The notes: generated from the sequence alone by a model not told the origin. A stretch of DNA of 64,000 nt from Saprospiraceae bacterium (GCA_019638455.1 JAHBTU010000003.1:372001-436000), one strand, 5' to 3'; positions 44,974 to 53,743 are shown, counted from the first letter of the stretch. Translations and numbers: made by a program.

Positions 44974-46512
44974 ATGCAAAAAATCCTGATTCTCGATTTT
45001 GGCTCGCAATACACCCAACTCATCGCCCGGCGGGTGCGCGAGATGAACGTATTTTGCGAAATCGTTCCCTATAACAAAATGTCAGAATTAACACCCGACA
45101 TTAAAGGTGTTATTCTCTCTGGCAGTCCCTTTTCTGTGCGCTGGCCCAACGCGCTGCGGCTCGACCTCAATCAAATCGCGGGCAGAAAACCCATGCTCGG
45201 CATCTGCTACGGGGCGCAACTCACGGCGGATTTTTACGGCGGCGAGGTGGTGCAGTCCGAAAAGCGCGAGTACGGCAAGGTGATGCTCCAACACAACGCA
45301 CCGAACGACCCCTTTTTCGCAGGCATCTCCAAACGCTCGCAGGTGTGGATGAGCCATTCGGATACCATCTTGCGCTTGCCGGAAGGCTTCGAAGTGTTGG
45401 GACATTCAGACACGATCCCCTACGCGGCCTTCCGCTCGAAAAACGGCCAATTTGCCGCGCCAGTGTACGGCATCCAATTCCACCCGGAGGTGTATCACAG
45501 CCTCGAAGGGTTCGAGATTTTGAAAAATTTTGTCCGCGACATCTGTGGCTGCACGGGCGACTGGACGGCGGCGCATTTTGTGGAAGAAACGGTAGGAACC
45601 TTGCGCCAACAAATTGGCAACGAGAAAGTGATTATGGCGCTTTCTGGCGGCGTGGACTCCACAGTGGCCGCCACCTTGCTCCACCGCGCCATCGGCGCTC
45701 GGCTGTTTTGTTTTTTTGTGGACAATGGCCTGTTGCGCAAAAACGAGTTTGAACAGGTGCTTCACTCTTATGAGGACATGGGACTTAACATCGAGGGCGT
45801 GGACGCGAAACAACGGTTCTACGCGGCGCTCGCGGGCGTGAGCAACCCAGAGGAAAAACGCAAAATCATCGGAAGGCTTTTCATCGAGATTTTTGAGGAG
45901 GAATCGGAGGCGCACCCCGATTTTCAATGGCTTGGACAAGGAACGATTTACCCCGATGTGATTGAATCGGTGAGTGTTCACGGCCCCTCTGTCACAATCA
46001 AGAGCCACCACAACGTGGGTGGTTTGCCGGAAAAATTGAAACTGAAAATCGTGGAGCCACTGCGGATGCTCTTCAAAGACGAGGTGAGGCGTGTAGGCAA
46101 AGAACTCGGTGTGCCGCCCAATATCCTGAACCGCCACCCCTTCCCCGGCCCCGGCCTTGGAATCCGCATTTTGGGCGACATCACCCCTGACAAAGTGAAA
46201 ATGCTACAAGAAGCCGATGCCATTTACATCGGAAAACTCCGCGAACACGGCCTCTACGACGAGGTGTGGCAAGCCGGGACGATTCTCTTGCCCATTCATT
46301 CTGTGGGCGTTATGGGCGACGAACGCACCTACGAGCAAACCATTGCCCTCCGTGCCGTCAACTCGACCGACGGCATGACAGCAGAGTGGAGCCGCCTGCC
46401 TTACGATTTCCTCGCCGAGGTGAGCAATGAAATTGTCAACAACGTGAAAGGCATCAACCGCGTGGTGTTTGATATTTCTACGAAACCGCCAGCGACAATT
46501 GAATGGGAGTAA
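44974..46512 (+). CDS. guaA: GMP synthase (glutamine-hydrolysing)
   Basis: A 512-residue enzyme converting XMP to GMP. The N-terminal class I glutamine amidotransferase (about 1-190) has GICYGAQL with the nucleophile Cys and [10 protein letters not shown] with the His-x-Glu pair. The ATP pyrophosphatase domain has the P-loop SGGVDSTV. The C-terminal dimerisation domain includes [13 protein letters not shown] and ends KPPATIEWE, the normal C-terminus of the family. Complete and free of anomalies. Confidence 0.97.
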   Translation: MQKILILDFGSQYTQLIARRVREMNVFCEIVPYNKMSELTPDIKGVILSGSPFSVRWPNALRLDLNQIAGRKPMLGICYGAQLTADFYGGEVVQSEKREYGKVMLQHNAPNDPFFAGISKRSQVWMSHSDTILRLPEGFEVLGHSDTIPYAAFRSKNGQFAAPVYGIQFHPEVYHSLEGFEILKNFVRDICGCTGDWTAAHFVEETVGTLRQQIGNEKVIMALSGGVDSTVAATLLHRAIGARLFCFFVDNGLLRKNEFEQVLHSYEDMGLNIEGVDAKQRFYAALAGVSNPEEKRKIIGRLFIEIFEEESEAHPDFQWLGQGTIYPDVIESVSVHGPSVTIKSHHNVGGLPEKLKLKIVEPLRMLFKDEVRRVGKELGVPPNILNRHPFPGPGLGIRILGDITPDKVKMLQEADAIYIGKLREHGLYDEVWQAGTILLPIHSVGVMGDERTYEQTIALRAVNSTDGMTAEWSRLPYDFLAEVSNEIVNNVKGINRVVFDISTKPPATIEWE

Positions 46513-46639
46513 AAGGGGGCATTAGGGGTCATTAAGAAGGGGCATTGGGGGGCATTGATGAAGTTTGCCTAAATCAAAAATGACCCTCAATGACCCTTAA
46601 TGACCTGTCCTCTTCCCCTAAGCCACAACCGCTCTAAAG

Positions 46640-46763
46640 TATAGTCAACGCAAGGTGGTTTTGAACGAACGGTGCTCGCAATCCTCTGAAAATCATACAA
46701 ATCAATCAAGGGCATCCCTGCCTTGCCAACCGGCAGGTTCAAATCCTCTTTAATCTGGGTAAA
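46640..46763 (-). repeat. TATA-ended dispersed repeat, copy 5 (124-bp short form)
   Basis: Reverse-oriented short copy after guaA. It shares with copy 2 the internal deletion, the TTGTATGATTTTCAGAGG variant and about 35 bases of extra left flank (GTCCTCTTCCCCTAAGCC). The right end is mutated to GGTAAAA. Confidence 0.86.
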
Positions 46764-46936
46764 ACGTGTGCCATTCAGACTTTGATATGAAATCACTGCC
46801 TGAATAAATGTTTGAACGTCAGACATTAAAGAACGTGAATTCGGAGATTAATTCGCTGAAAATCAATTTTATAGAGGACAAGTACCCTAAACGAGGCTGT
46901 CTCGCAAGTTTAAATTTCGACAGGATTAACAAGATT

Positions 46937-47707
46937 GGTAGTGTAATTAATTGGGTGGTTCAATATCTTTGTGTCAAATTTTTTTGTCATGGTAACAGAA
47001 CATAAATGCTGTCACAAATGCGGCTCCGAGCACATCGTCAAAAATGGTTCGAATAGTTCGGGAAACCCCAAGTACAAATGCAAGGCATGTGGTTTTGGCG
47101 GGGTCTTCCAAACGGTTCGTAAAAGCGAGGAGTTCAAAGAATTGGTCGTCAAGGCGGCTCAAGAACGCAGTTCGTCACGGGGGCTTGCCAGAACCTTTGG
47201 CATCAGCCACCAAACTGCCCTTAGGTGGATTAAAAAAAGCCCAATCCCTGCCTGACATCGTGACCACCTTGCTCCCAGCCAAGAAGAATGATGCGCTTGA
47301 ACTGGACGAACTGTGGTCTTTTGTGTATGAAAAAGCACAAAAACGATGGGTTTGGATAGCGCTTTGTAGACGGACGAGGCAAATCGTTTCTTTTTTTATC
47401 GGAGACAGAAGCGAGAAAACCTGCCGTAGTTTTTGGAACTTGATCCCCAAAAAATATCGAAAATGCAGGTCGTTCAGCGACTTTTGGGAGACCTACTCCA
47501 AGGTCATTGATACGGGCAAGCATCAATTAGTCGGCAAGGAGTCGGGCGAAACATCCCATGTCGAACGATGGAACAATACCCTGCGCCAGCGGATATGTCG
47601 CTTTGTCAGAAAAACCCTCTCTTTCTCAAAGAGCGATGAAATGCATGAACTCTATTTGCACTTGTTCATTTTCAACTACAACGTATCACTCATAAAATGA
47701 CACTACC
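46937..47707 (+). mobile_element. IS1-family insertion sequence, copy 3 (diverged)
   Basis: A 771-bp element with ends GGTAGTGTAATTAATTGG / ...AAAATGACACTACC. It is clearly related to copies 1 and 2 but diverged over its whole length. No 8-bp duplication is present (ACAAGATT left, CAAAAACG right). The left flank is a truncated 139-bp-type repeat and the right flank is an internal fragment of an AraC gene, so a deletion or recombination has occurred at its ends. Confidence 0.9.
46989..47700 (+). CDS. IS1-family transposase InsAB', copy 3 with altered slippery run
   Basis: InsA starts at ATG 46989 (MVTEHKCCHKCGSEH) and ends at 47255. The InsB frame continues to 47700 with the same catalytic segments as copies 1 and 2 (LELDELW, IGDRS, SHVERWNN). 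The A run at the frame junction is seven bases (47232-47238) instead of nine. A minus-1 shift there would not enter the InsB frame; +1 or -2 would be needed. The element may therefore be inactive unless slippage is permissive. Confidence 0.85.
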
Positions 47708-47710
47708 CAA

Positions 47711-47885
47711 AAACGCGTACTGTTCGAGTTTGAGGTTGTAGGGAAAATTGTCCTCCATGATTTTCCGCAAGGAGACGGCGGCGGGCTCATTCAACAAAGA
47801 ACGGAAGTAGGAGATTGCCTCGCGGTTGTGCGCGACATTGAGCAACAGCTCGCGGAATTTGAGTTCGAGCAGCGTCGTGCTGGTG
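47711..47885 (-). pseudogene. Internal fragment of an AraC-family regulator gene
   Basis: About 175 bases match 49471-49645 inside the AraC gene at 49224 with roughly 90 percent or higher identity (shared stretch GGGAAAATTGTCCTCCATGA and onward). Both ends are cut, one by IS1 copy 3. It is a relic of a paralogous regulator, not a tandem gene copy. Confidence 0.8.
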
Positions 47886-47890
47886 GTGCA

Positions 47891-48427
47891 TCAATTGGGG
47901 AAAGTGATGCTAGTATTACACCCCCCACTTCCGCTGTGGCAAGTACACCTCATCCTTTTACATGTTTCAAAAACGACTGTATCGCATCCTGTACATGGCA
48001 AGCCAGCAATACATTCCATTGTACATCCCGAACCATCACCTGTTGCGACAAAAACTATGTCTTCGCCGTTTTGAGAAAGTATAATGTACATTTGGCTCGG
48101 ATTATACTGATTGGGACGAGTAGCTGTTGCTAAAATGTAGTAATAGCTGCCAAGCGTGTCGGTGCCAACTGACATTGCGGCATTCGATAACGTTGCATTA
48201 TTTAACACGAAAGCAAGAGAAGATGTCAGCTCGGCATCCGTCTTGGTAAGCGTGGGTATTCCATTCACAAAAGACCCCACAATGATAGAGGATGGTGTTT
48301 GAGCGTTTAACTGGAATGCGACAATGAGAGCGAGCAAAAGCTGGGTCGCTTTAAATAAGTTTGTCACGACCGGATGGTAAGCACACCACGCGGGGCAGGG
48401 AGGGAACAAAAGAATTGCTTTTTTCAT
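47891..48427 (-). CDS. Small secreted Cys-rich hypothetical protein
   Basis: A 178-residue protein with a late hydrophobic signal (LFKATQLLLALIVAFQLNA, residues about 24-42), so the true start may be a later codon. The mature part has a Ser/Thr-rich beta-like region, then a C-terminal tail with nine Cys in about 36 residues (CTMECIAGLPCTGCDTVV, CKRMRCTCHSGSGGC). The tail could bind metal or form disulfides. No family recognised. A TATCTTTG box on the minus strand at 48491-48498 probably drives it. Confidence 0.6.
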   Translation of the reverse strand: MKKAILLFPPCPAWCAYHPVVTNLFKATQLLLALIVAFQLNAQTPSSIIVGSFVNGIPTLTKTDAELTSSLAFVLNNATLSNAAMSVGTDTLGSYYYILATATRPNQYNPSQMYIILSQNGEDIVFVATGDGSGCTMECIAGLPCTGCDTVVFETCKRMRCTCHSGSGGCNTSITFPN

Positions 48428-48490
48428 GACTTAAATATTTGTTTGATGCCTACTCTTGGAGGGATTTTCGGCTTGCTCCCGTTGACAAGA

Positions 48491-48498
48491 CAAAGATA
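48491..48498 (-). promoter_or_regulatory. Minus-7 box of the Cys-rich protein gene
   Basis: The minus strand reads TATCTTTG. A TTG lies 21 bases upstream (48522-48520 on the minus strand). It is divergent from the XRE regulator region. Confidence 0.5.
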
Positions 48499-48531
48499 GC
48501 CGCCCTCAATTGTTAAATCCAACGACAAAAT

Positions 48532-48601
48532 TGGCATGGTATGCCATGATTGGCGCGTTTTGCCATATATTTGAGGCATAGTTTGCTATTTTGCCAAATC
48601 A
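48532..48601. promoter_or_regulatory. Candidate operator sites in front of the XRE regulator
   Basis: Palindromes built on TGCC/GGCA cluster here: TGGCATGGTATGCCA (48532-48546), TGCCATATATTTGAGGCA (48561-48578) and a half site TTTTGCCAAA (about 48590). They lie between the Cys-rich gene promoter and the XRE regulator start, as expected for autoregulatory operators. Confidence 0.5.
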
Positions 48602-48611
48602 ACTTAATCCC

Positions 48612-48961
48612 ATGCCAAGTATTCACAAAAAATCCGTGCGGCACGTTTGCGGCGCGGCGTGTCGCAACTCGAAGCCGCCCAACTTGCCTTCATTTCGCAT
48701 CGAACTTACGAGAGAATAGAGGCTGGCGCGACGTCGCCCACCGCCGACCAGTTGGAACGCATCGCCGCCGCCTTCGGCTGCTCGGTATCTGACTTGTTTG
48801 GGCCTGACGTGGAAGGCAAGGACTCGCCGCTACTCAAAGAGAAAGAGTTGGCGCTCCGGAATGAAAACGCTCATCTGCGCGAAGAGCTTGGGCATCTCCA
48901 ACGAATGCTCGAAGCGCTTTCACATTTTCTACCCAGCGATTCTCGCTTTGTCGGGCTCTGA
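48612..48961 (+). pseudogene. XRE-family HTH regulator with a frameshift in a poly-A run
   Basis: ATG 48612 opens MPSIHKK, then a run of six A residues puts the frame out. With one extra A the product reads MPSIHKKIRAARLRRGVSQL and continues through a full XRE HTH (QLAFISHRTYERIEAGATSP) and a coiled-coil tail (LKEKELALRNENAHLREELG). In the sequence as given, the HTH frame has no ATG and could start only at TTG 48647, losing the first helix. It is a frameshift mutation, an assembly error in the homopolymer, or slippage-controlled expression. The last ~12 residues read into the ATTCTCG palindrome. Confidence 0.75.
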
Positions 48962-49065
48962 GGTGTCATCCCGTAAGAATGGAGGGGTGACATCTCAAAA
49001 ACAGGCCGAGATGTCACCTTTTTCGTTCCTCAAAAGATGACACCTCTTACAAACCGAGAATAGCT
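48935..49065. repeat. ATTCTCG palindrome family, full copy
   Basis: A 131-bp imperfect palindrome from AGCGATTCTCGCTTTGTCGG to AACCGAGAATAGCT, with internal inverted segments GAGGTGTCATC / GATGACACCTC. Related copies are at 33355 (with nested MITE), 41423 and 54958. It overlaps the 3' end of the XRE gene. The stretch 49066-49223 shows nothing else. Confidence 0.7.
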
Positions 49066-49223
49066 GTCTTCTACCCGATTTTCTCAAACGGGGCGGCGAT
49101 GACAAGGTTTAATCGTCCCACCTTGTCTCTTTGGTTCGGAATGAATGTGCGTCGAGCGGTAGTTTGTCGCAAATGATTCCGCGTGACGTCCAAGCGCAAA
49201 CGCTCTGATTTTGTCCAACGTCC

Positions 49224-50132
49224 CTAACCCATTTTTTGCCTAAAAGCGACAGGCGGCGCTCCAAAATGCTCCCGAAACGCTCGGCTGAAATGAGAAAGGT
49301 TCTCAAAACCGCTGTCGTAGGCGATTTCGCTAACGGACAAGTCGGCCTTCATCAGCAACATTTTGGCATGGGCGAGGCGGCGCTCCAAGAGCCACTTGCC
49401 GGGTGTTTGGCCGTATATTTTTTGGAAATCGCGCTTGAAGGCGGAAAGGCTGCGGTTGCAGAGTTGGGCATACTGTTCGAGTTTGAGGTTGTAGGGAAAA
49501 TTGTCCTCCATGATTTTCCGCAAGGAGACAGCAGCAGGCTCATTCAACAAAGAACGGAAGTATGAGATTGCCTCGCGGTTGTGCGGGTTGTGCGCTACAT
49601 TGAGCAACAGCTCGCGGAATTTGAGCTCGAGCAGCGTCTTGTCGGGCTGTGGATTTTGGGTAAAATAGGGGAGCATGGCGTGCATGAACGCCGTGATGGT
49701 CGCGTCGGCTTGCACCGGGAACACGGGCTGGTGTTTTTCGATGGTTGGAGGTGCTTTGAATGTCAATGGGCGGAGCGTCTCGCAAATAAATTCGTCGGAG
49801 ACAAAAAAGAGCAAAATGCAAAACTCGGCATCGAAAAATTGCTCCACGATGTTTGCGCCTTTGCGAACAAACATGCAAGAGCCTTTGGTCAACTCGTGCG
49901 AACCAGTAGGGGTATGCCAAATTTTTTTGCCTTCCAGCACATACACGAAGTAGTTGTGGTGCGACCACATGGCTTGCATACGGCCTTCGAGCGGGCAAGT
50001 GAACCGCGTCATCAGCTCTTTCTCAAAAGCCAGTTGCTTGTATTTCAAATGGTTGTCGCGGATATAATCGTAGAAGTTGTAAAACGGGAACTGCCCAAGT
50101 TCTTTTACGGGAGGAGAAGGAGGATTCGTCAT
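49224..50132 (-). CDS. AraC-family transcriptional regulator
   Basis: A 302-residue DNA-binding protein. The N-terminal half is a cupin-like sensor domain without a clear catalytic motif (YVLEGKKIWHTPTGSHEL). The C-terminal ~100 residues are an AraC double helix-turn-helix: LEQYAQLCNRSLSAFKRDF, then IYGQTPGKWLLERRLAHAKM, and VSEIAYDSGFENLSHFSRAF. It lies about 80 bases downstream of the DHDPS-like gene on the same strand and could regulate it or the sugar-acid cluster; the target is not shown. An internal 175-bp segment is duplicated at 47711. Confidence 0.9.
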   Translation of the reverse strand: MTNPPSPPVKELGQFPFYNFYDYIRDNHLKYKQLAFEKELMTRFTCPLEGRMQAMWSHHNYFVYVLEGKKIWHTPTGSHELTKGSCMFVRKGANIVEQFFDAEFCILLFFVSDEFICETLRPLTFKAPPTIEKHQPVFPVQADATITAFMHAMLPYFTQNPQPDKTLLELKFRELLLNVAHNPHNREAISYFRSLLNEPAAVSLRKIMEDNFPYNLKLEQYAQLCNRSLSAFKRDFQKIYGQTPGKWLLERRLAHAKMLLMKADLSVSEIAYDSGFENLSHFSRAFREHFGAPPVAFRQKMG

Positions 50133-50209
50133 CGGTTGCTGGCAATTAGTTTGACTGGCGCAACCATAAGAGACGTGCTACTTTTCCAAAAGGTGTCACC
50201 ACAAAAGAG

Positions 50210-51121
50210 TTAAATTACCAACACTGGCAATTCGGGGCGCGTTCGGATACCTTCTTCAATGATGCGGAGTACTCGCTCGCGTTCCTCTCCCTCCAAAGGA
50301 AGTCGTGGTGCGCGCACATATTCGGTTCCGATGCCTGTCATTTGCTCTGCCAATTTGATGTATTGGACCAGTTTGGGATGGATGTCCAACTCCAGTAGGG
50401 GCAAAAACCAGCGATATATCGGCAGGGCTTCCTCCAGCCATTCCGCTTTGACGAGGTTGTAGATAGCGACCGTTTCGGCAGGAAAAGCGCACACGAGGCC
50501 TGCCACCCAGCCGTCGGCGCCCATGAGCAATTCTTCCATCGCCACTGTGTCCACGCCACAAAGGATTTTTAGGCGCTCGCCAAAGGCGTTGCGCAGGCGG
50601 GTTACGTTGGAGATGTCGCGCGTGGATTCTTTCACCGCTTGAATATGTGGATGTTGGAGCAATTCTTCGAACATCGGCAAGGTCACTTCGGTCTTATAGT
50701 CCACCGGGTTGTTGTAAACCATAATAGGCAAGGACGTTGTGTCAGCAATGGCGCGAAACCACTCGACCGTCTCGCGGTGGTCGGTGCGGTAGCGCATGGG
50801 AGGCAACACCATGAGGCCGTCGGCGCCAAGTTTTTCGGCGCGTCGAGCGGCGGCGACGGCATCGCGGGTGGAGCCTTCGGCGATGTTCATGATGATGGGG
50901 ACACGCCCGGCAGATTTTTCCAACGCGAATGTGAGCAAGCGGTCTTTCTCGTTATCGGTCAAGGTGCTGGACTCGCCGAGCGTGCCGCCGAGGATAATGC
51001 CGTGCACGCCTGCTGCGATTTGAGCGTCGAGGTTGAGGCCGAACATCGGGAGGTCGAGTTCGTCGTTGGGGGTGAATTTGGTCGTGACGGCGGGATATAC
51101 GCCATTCCAGTCAACTTGCAT
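50210..51121 (-). CDS. Dihydrodipicolinate synthase/N-acetylneuraminate lyase family aldolase
   Basis: A 303-residue TIM-barrel aldolase. Motifs are GGTLGESSTLTDNEKDRLL (pyruvate-binding GGT-GE), YNNPVDY with the catalytic Tyr, and IQAVKEST with the Schiff-base Lys. The CHGVDTV region typical of some members reads CGVDTVAMEEL. It is more like the aldolases acting on sugar-acid or hydroxyproline intermediates than housekeeping DapA, but the substrate is uncertain. ATG 51121 fits the family start (MQVDWNGVYPAVTTKF). AraC and malic enzyme genes flank it on the same strand. Confidence 0.85.
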   Translation of the reverse strand: MQVDWNGVYPAVTTKFTPNDELDLPMFGLNLDAQIAAGVHGIILGGTLGESSTLTDNEKDRLLTFALEKSAGRVPIIMNIAEGSTRDAVAAARRAEKLGADGLMVLPPMRYRTDHRETVEWFRAIADTTSLPIMVYNNPVDYKTEVTLPMFEELLQHPHIQAVKESTRDISNVTRLRNAFGERLKILCGVDTVAMEELLMGADGWVAGLVCAFPAETVAIYNLVKAEWLEEALPIYRWFLPLLELDIHPKLVQYIKLAEQMTGIGTEYVRAPRLPLEGEERERVLRIIEEGIRTRPELPVLVI

Positions 51122-51212
51122 GGTCAGGTATTTTTGAAATGAAAAATTTGGCGGGCAAAAGTACTCACCAAAGATGACTTGAGGATTTGTATGGCATGCC
51201 GCAATCTGCGCA

Positions 51213-52394
51213 TCACACCCCCTTTTTTGCAGCCCGAAATACAGCCTTCGCCACTCGCTTGGCCACTGTTTTATCAAAAGCGGAAGGGATGATGCACGCT
51301 CGTTGCGGGACCTTTACGCAGGCGGCGATGGCATAAGCGGCGGCGAGCTTCATTTCCATTGTGATGCGGGGGGCGCGGGCATCCAAAGCGCCACGAAAGA
51401 TGCCGGGAAAGCCGAGCACGTTGTTCACTTGGTTGGGCAAGTCGCTGCGCCCGGTGCCGACGATGGCTGCGCCGCCTTTGTAGGCTTCTTCGGGCATGAT
51501 TTCGGGGTCAGGGTTTGCCAATGCGAACACGATGGCATCGTTCGCCATCGTCTTGATGTCGGAGGGTTTTAGCAAGCCTGCTTTGCTCACACCGACAAAC
51601 GCATCCGCGCCGTGCAGGGCATCGAACACGGTGCCGCTAATATTGGCAGCGTTGGTGTATTCGAGCGCGGCACGTTTGTAATCGTTCAGGTCATCACGGT
51701 GGCCACCAATCACACCTTTTGTGTCGCAGAGGATGACATCGCGCACGCTGATTTTCGGGCGTTTTGCGCCATGGCCTTTCAACAATTTGGTGATAGCGAT
51801 ACCGGCGGCCCCAGCGCCATTGACGACGATTTTCATGTCGTTCAAGTTTTTGCCCACCACTTTGGCGGCATTGATGAGGGCGGCAAGCACCACCACAGCC
51901 GTGCCGTGCTGGTCGTCGTGAAACACCGGGATGCCCAAATCCTGAAGGCGCTCTTCGACAATGAAGCAATTGGGGGCGGCAATGTCCTCCAAATTGACCC
52001 CGCCGAAAACCGGCGCGATGTTGCGCACCGTGCGAATGATTTCATCCATGTCCTGTGAGGCCAGGCAAATAGGGAAGGCATCTATGCCCGCGAATTTTTT
52101 GAACAGCATGGCCTTGCCTTCCATGACAGGGATGGCTGCTGCCGCGCCGATGTTGCCCAGACCGAGCACCGCCGAGCCGTCGGTCACGATTGCGACCGTA
52201 TTGCCCTTGATGGTATAGTTGTACGCTTCGTCGGGGTTGGCCTCGATAGCCAAACAGGGCGCTGCCACACCGGGCGAATAAACAATGGAAAGGTCATCTG
52301 TGGTGTTGACGGCTACTTTTGGGCGGACGCTGATTTTGCCCTTGTACTTTTTGTGAAGTTCGAGCGAATCCTTCGAGTAATCTTTTACTGGCAT
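51213..52394 (-). CDS. Malic enzyme (malate dehydrogenase, decarboxylating)
   Basis: A 393-residue enzyme producing pyruvate from malate with NAD(P)+. The malic N-domain shows SIVYSPGVAAPCLAI and TDGSAVLGLGNIGAAAAIPV, and FHDDQHGTAVVVLAALINA. The NAD-binding domain begins IVVNGAGAAGIAI. It ends after the dehydrogenase part, so it lacks the C-terminal phosphotransacetylase-like domain of MaeB. It starts about 90 bases upstream of the aldolase gene, which feeds the same pyruvate pool if both are expressed together. Confidence 0.93.
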   Translation of the reverse strand: MPVKDYSKDSLELHKKYKGKISVRPKVAVNTTDDLSIVYSPGVAAPCLAIEANPDEAYNYTIKGNTVAIVTDGSAVLGLGNIGAAAAIPVMEGKAMLFKKFAGIDAFPICLASQDMDEIIRTVRNIAPVFGGVNLEDIAAPNCFIVEERLQDLGIPVFHDDQHGTAVVVLAALINAAKVVGKNLNDMKIVVNGAGAAGIAITKLLKGHGAKRPKISVRDVILCDTKGVIGGHRDDLNDYKRAALEYTNAANISGTVFDALHGADAFVGVSKAGLLKPSDIKTMANDAIVFALANPDPEIMPEEAYKGGAAIVGTGRSDLPNQVNNVLGFPGIFRGALDARAPRITMEMKLAAAYAIAACVKVPQRACIIPSAFDKTVAKRVAKAVFRAAKKGV

Positions 52395-52601
52395 GAGAAT
52401 TTGGGTTAGCCACTAATCTGGTTAGAAAATGAGCGGCTAATGTAGGCCGAAAATTAAAACCGCAGCTCGCGGCTCAATATCAAAACTGACCAGTTCGGCT
52501 GTCTCGACTTCCCGCTCGGGCAGATAAACTTGGCGGAGCTACGCCCTGCACTATCCTTTGCAGCACAATTTGACTGTTTTTTCAATCAAAATTTTACGGC
52601 G

Positions 52602-53028
52602 ATGAAAAATATAAGAAGCCTGCTCGCCATTCTCCCAACGTCATTGTTTTTTTCTTCGCTCGTACCAACAGCGACGACACCCCCTCTGGCGGCAAGATTT
52701 CACGCCATCCTCTGGGCAATGGAAAGTGAGTTGTTTTTTCGACAAAAAAGATGAAACGAGCAACTATGCTGGCTACGCTTTTGACTCCGATGCCAATGGC
52801 AGCTTGAGCGCCACCAACGGCAGCCAAACTTGGAACGGGACTTGGCTGACTGGCTTTGACGATAGTGCCAGCAAATTCCTGATTGATTTTACAGGCACCG
52901 TGCCGGGCGCACTGTCGGAATTGGAAGAAGATTGGCGCATCATTTCTTTTTGAGACAATGTCATGCACTTCGAGCACACGAGCGGCGGGAACGGCGACAT
53001 AAATGTGCTAAAGTTCACCAAGATTTAA
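52602..53028 (+). pseudogene. Decayed small lipoprotein-like gene
   Basis: A signal-like start (MKNIRSLLAILPTSLFFSS) and a long C-terminal part (CFFDKKDETSNYAGYAFDSD through WNGTWLTGFDDSASKF to HFEHTSGGNGDINVLKFTKI) lie in different frames. At least two frame changes occur between 52660 and 52735, and an in-frame TGA at about 52951 interrupts IISF-DNVMHF. Removing these gives one protein of about 140 residues resembling small Bacteroidota lipoproteins of unknown function. The gap 52395-52601 has no gene. Confidence 0.7.
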
Positions 53029-53055
53029 GATTGTTTTCATTTGGTTTTTTGGGGA

Positions 53056-53179
53056 TATACCCAGATTAAAGAGGATTTGAACCTGCCCATTGGCAAGGCA
53101 GGGATGCCCCTGATTGATTTGCATGATTTCCAAAGGATTGCGAGCACCGTTTGTTCAAAACCACCTTGCGTTGACTATA
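53056..53179 (+). repeat. TATA-ended dispersed repeat, copy 6 (124-bp short form)
   Basis: Short form with clean TATAC...GACTATA ends, without the extra flank seen at copies 2 and 5. Variants: CCCATTGGC and GTTTGTTCA. Copy 7 follows in the same orientation 144 bases later; nothing recognisable lies between them. Confidence 0.88.
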
Positions 53180-53323
53180 ACAGGTGGGCCGAGCGCAATG
53201 CCCTGCCTGCTTGTTTTCTATCTTCCTTATCCTGCAATAGAAACCCCACGGAGTTCCCCGACGCCAAAAGTGACGACTGCAACCATTAAACCAAAACAAC
53301 CTATCGTATCCCGGGAGACCAGA

Positions 53324-53503
53324 TATACCCAGATTAAAGAGGATTTGAATCTGCCCGTTGGCAAGGCAGGGATTTCCTTGATTGATTTGCATGATTTCCA
53401 AAGGATTGCGAGCACCGTTCGTTCAAAACCACCTTGTCAGACCCAATACTCAGGGGCTTGCCCGGCCAAGTGAAGCGGACGGGGCTGATTTGCGTTGACT
53501 ATA
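53324..53503 (+). repeat. 180-bp TATA-ended dispersed repeat, copy 7
   Basis: Full-length copy carrying the ATTTCCTTG variant and AAT for AAC. It directly abuts a gene-end fragment at 53504. Confidence 0.9.
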
Positions 53504-53629
53504 CCTTTTCCCGTCAATATCATCCTGCCCGCCGTTGTGATGCAGCTGCCGCTTGTCGAAATCAGCGGTGTATCAGGTGTAGTACTTTTGGATGGACTGA
53601 CTGAAAAGTATGTGAACGCTGTAGGACAT
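53504..53629 (+). pseudogene. C-terminal gene fragment next to repeat copy 7
   Basis: An open frame without a start codon reads PFPVNIILPAVVMQLPLVEI, then SGVSGVVLLDGLTEKYVNAV and stops at TAA just before the tRNA terminator. The last ~38 bases (CTGACTGAAAAGTATGTGAA...) have weak relatives at 46793 and 44782. Probably the 3' end of a lost gene; family not recognised. Confidence 0.4.
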
Positions 53630-53634
53630 TAAAG

Positions 53635-53660
53635 AAAAAAGGCCGCCTGTTTTGGCAGCC
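53635..53660 (-). terminator. Intrinsic terminator of the tRNA cluster
   Basis: The minus strand reads GGCTGCC AAAACA GGCGGCC followed by six T residues, immediately after tRNA-Pro. Confidence 0.8.
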
Positions 53661-53669
53661 TTCCGCAAG

Positions 53670-53743
53670 TCGGGATGACAGGATTCGAACCTGCGACCAC
53701 ACGCCCCCCAGACGTGTACTCTACCGGGCTGAGCTACATCCCG
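53670..53743 (-). tRNA. tRNA-Pro (anticodon GGG)
   Basis: A 74-nt cloverleaf on the minus strand: acceptor CGGGATG / CATCCCG, D-arm GCTCAGCCCGG, anticodon stem CACGT / GCGTG with loop CTGGGGG (GGG), and T-arm GCAGGTTCGAATCCTGT. No encoded CCA is visible. Confidence 0.93.

Noticed and set aside
48550-48792. An 80-codon frame in front of and through the XRE gene
   Set aside because: Out of frame with the HTH domain and without a recognisable fold; the poly-A frameshift explains the region better.
53056-53503. CRISPR array from the two close repeat copies
   Set aside because: The units are 124 and 180 bp, differ in length, have one 144-bp spacer and occur singly elsewhere; there are no cas genes.
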